DNA of 64,000 bases. It comes from Duganella alba. GTDB lineage: Bacteria; Pseudomonadota; Gammaproteobacteria; Burkholderiales; Burkholderiaceae_D. The notes under the pieces were generated by a model. It did not search any database, was not told the DNA's origin, and worked only from the letters and a program-made list of their open reading frames with translations. A program made the translations under genes and the position numbers. Shown one piece after another: positions 63,867 to 64,000 of the stretch; position 1 is the first letter of the stretch, and each line of letters starts with the position of its first letter. The DNA lies in NCBI RefSeq assembly GCF_009674495.1, contig NZ_WKJN01000014.1, positions 86,041-150,040 of the forward strand. The letters run 5' to 3'.

Positions 63867-64000
63867 GTGGCCCAGCCTCCGTTCGATCCCCAGAAGTTGC
63901 CGATAGACGCCGTCGCCGGCGAGCCGGCGCTGGCGCCGCTGCGCCTGACGCCCGCCTGGCTGCGCCAGCGCTTTGCCGCGCCGCCGGCCGTGTGGACGCC
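63867..64000 (+). CDS. NUDIX CoA pyrophosphatase, N-terminus only (cut by window edge)
   Basis: GTG at 63867 with AAAGGA upstream opens VAQPPFDPQKLPIDAV and continues through LRLTPAWLRQRFAAPP to the window end, 44 codons. This N-terminus and the place after rplS match betaproteobacterial CoA pyrophosphatases. The Nudix box itself is beyond the window, so the call rests on position and start sequence. Confidence 0.6.
   Translation, partial: MAQPPFDPQKLPIDAVAGEPALAPLRLTPAWLRQRFAAPPAVWT

Overview
The window looks like about 64 kb of chromosome from a high-GC betaproteobacterium of the Oxalobacteraceae (Duganella, Massilia, Rugamonas or Janthinobacterium type). This is inferred from the codon use, from the order rpsP-rimM-trmD-rplS followed by a NUDIX CoA pyrophosphatase, from the etfBA plus acyl-CoA dehydrogenase block, and from a DUF5610-like protein and many GGDEF/LysR genes. 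I saw no tRNA, rRNA, insertion sequence, prophage or CRISPR array. Most genes are full length; the M28 peptidase at the left edge and the NUDIX gene at the right edge are cut by the window.

Region 1 (1-10.4 kb). After the peptidase comes the most distinctive locus, which resembles the putative pilus (fil) system annotated in Acinetobacter. A minus-strand operon encodes a membrane-anchored C39 cysteine peptidase, two outer-membrane beta-barrels, a DUF2059 protein, an AraC regulator and a hybrid protein with an MshEN-like N-terminus. A divergent plus-strand series encodes five exported FilA-like proteins, two of them near-identical tandem copies. Six proteins of the locus share a short motif, placed just after the signal peptide or membrane segment, that looks like a degenerate double-glycine leader. 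That suggests they are substrates of the C39 peptidase.

Region 2 (10.4-30 kb) is mixed: an MFS exporter, a luciferase-like monooxygenase, a solute-binding protein, a TraB/GumN protein, VanZ, an SDR, pyrF, sbcB, a GGDEF protein with a cyclic-nucleotide-binding-like domain, a cobalamin-binding-like protein, an HPF-like protein, an alpha/beta hydrolase-DUF1345-MFS operon, a 2Fe-2S flavin reductase, a damaged glyoxalase gene and an NAD-dependent epimerase-like gene. Two small genes each have a perfect FNR-type box (TTGAT-N4-ATCAA) where an activator site would sit.

Region 3 (30-46.4 kb) holds a CHASE histidine kinase, glnS, a four-gene operon of a minimal J-domain protein with three unrecognised proteins, two LysR regulators each divergent from a likely target, a PAS-GGDEF-EAL protein, three small unknown genes, a class III CoA transferase and a periplasmic M48 peptidase.

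Region 4 (46.4-64 kb) holds a glycerophosphodiesterase, a TonB-dependent receptor with a short plug, a LuxR-type regulator, alaS, a TusA-like protein, etfBA with an acyl-CoA dehydrogenase, a phosphoesterase, proline dehydrogenase, a ketopantoate reductase-like protein, small envelope proteins and the rpsP-rimM-trmD-rplS operon.

A scattered family of four long hairpins, all with outer ends GGGTCAG/CTGACCC but different inner arms, lies between genes, three of them between convergent genes. They look like REP-type elements that may also end transcription.
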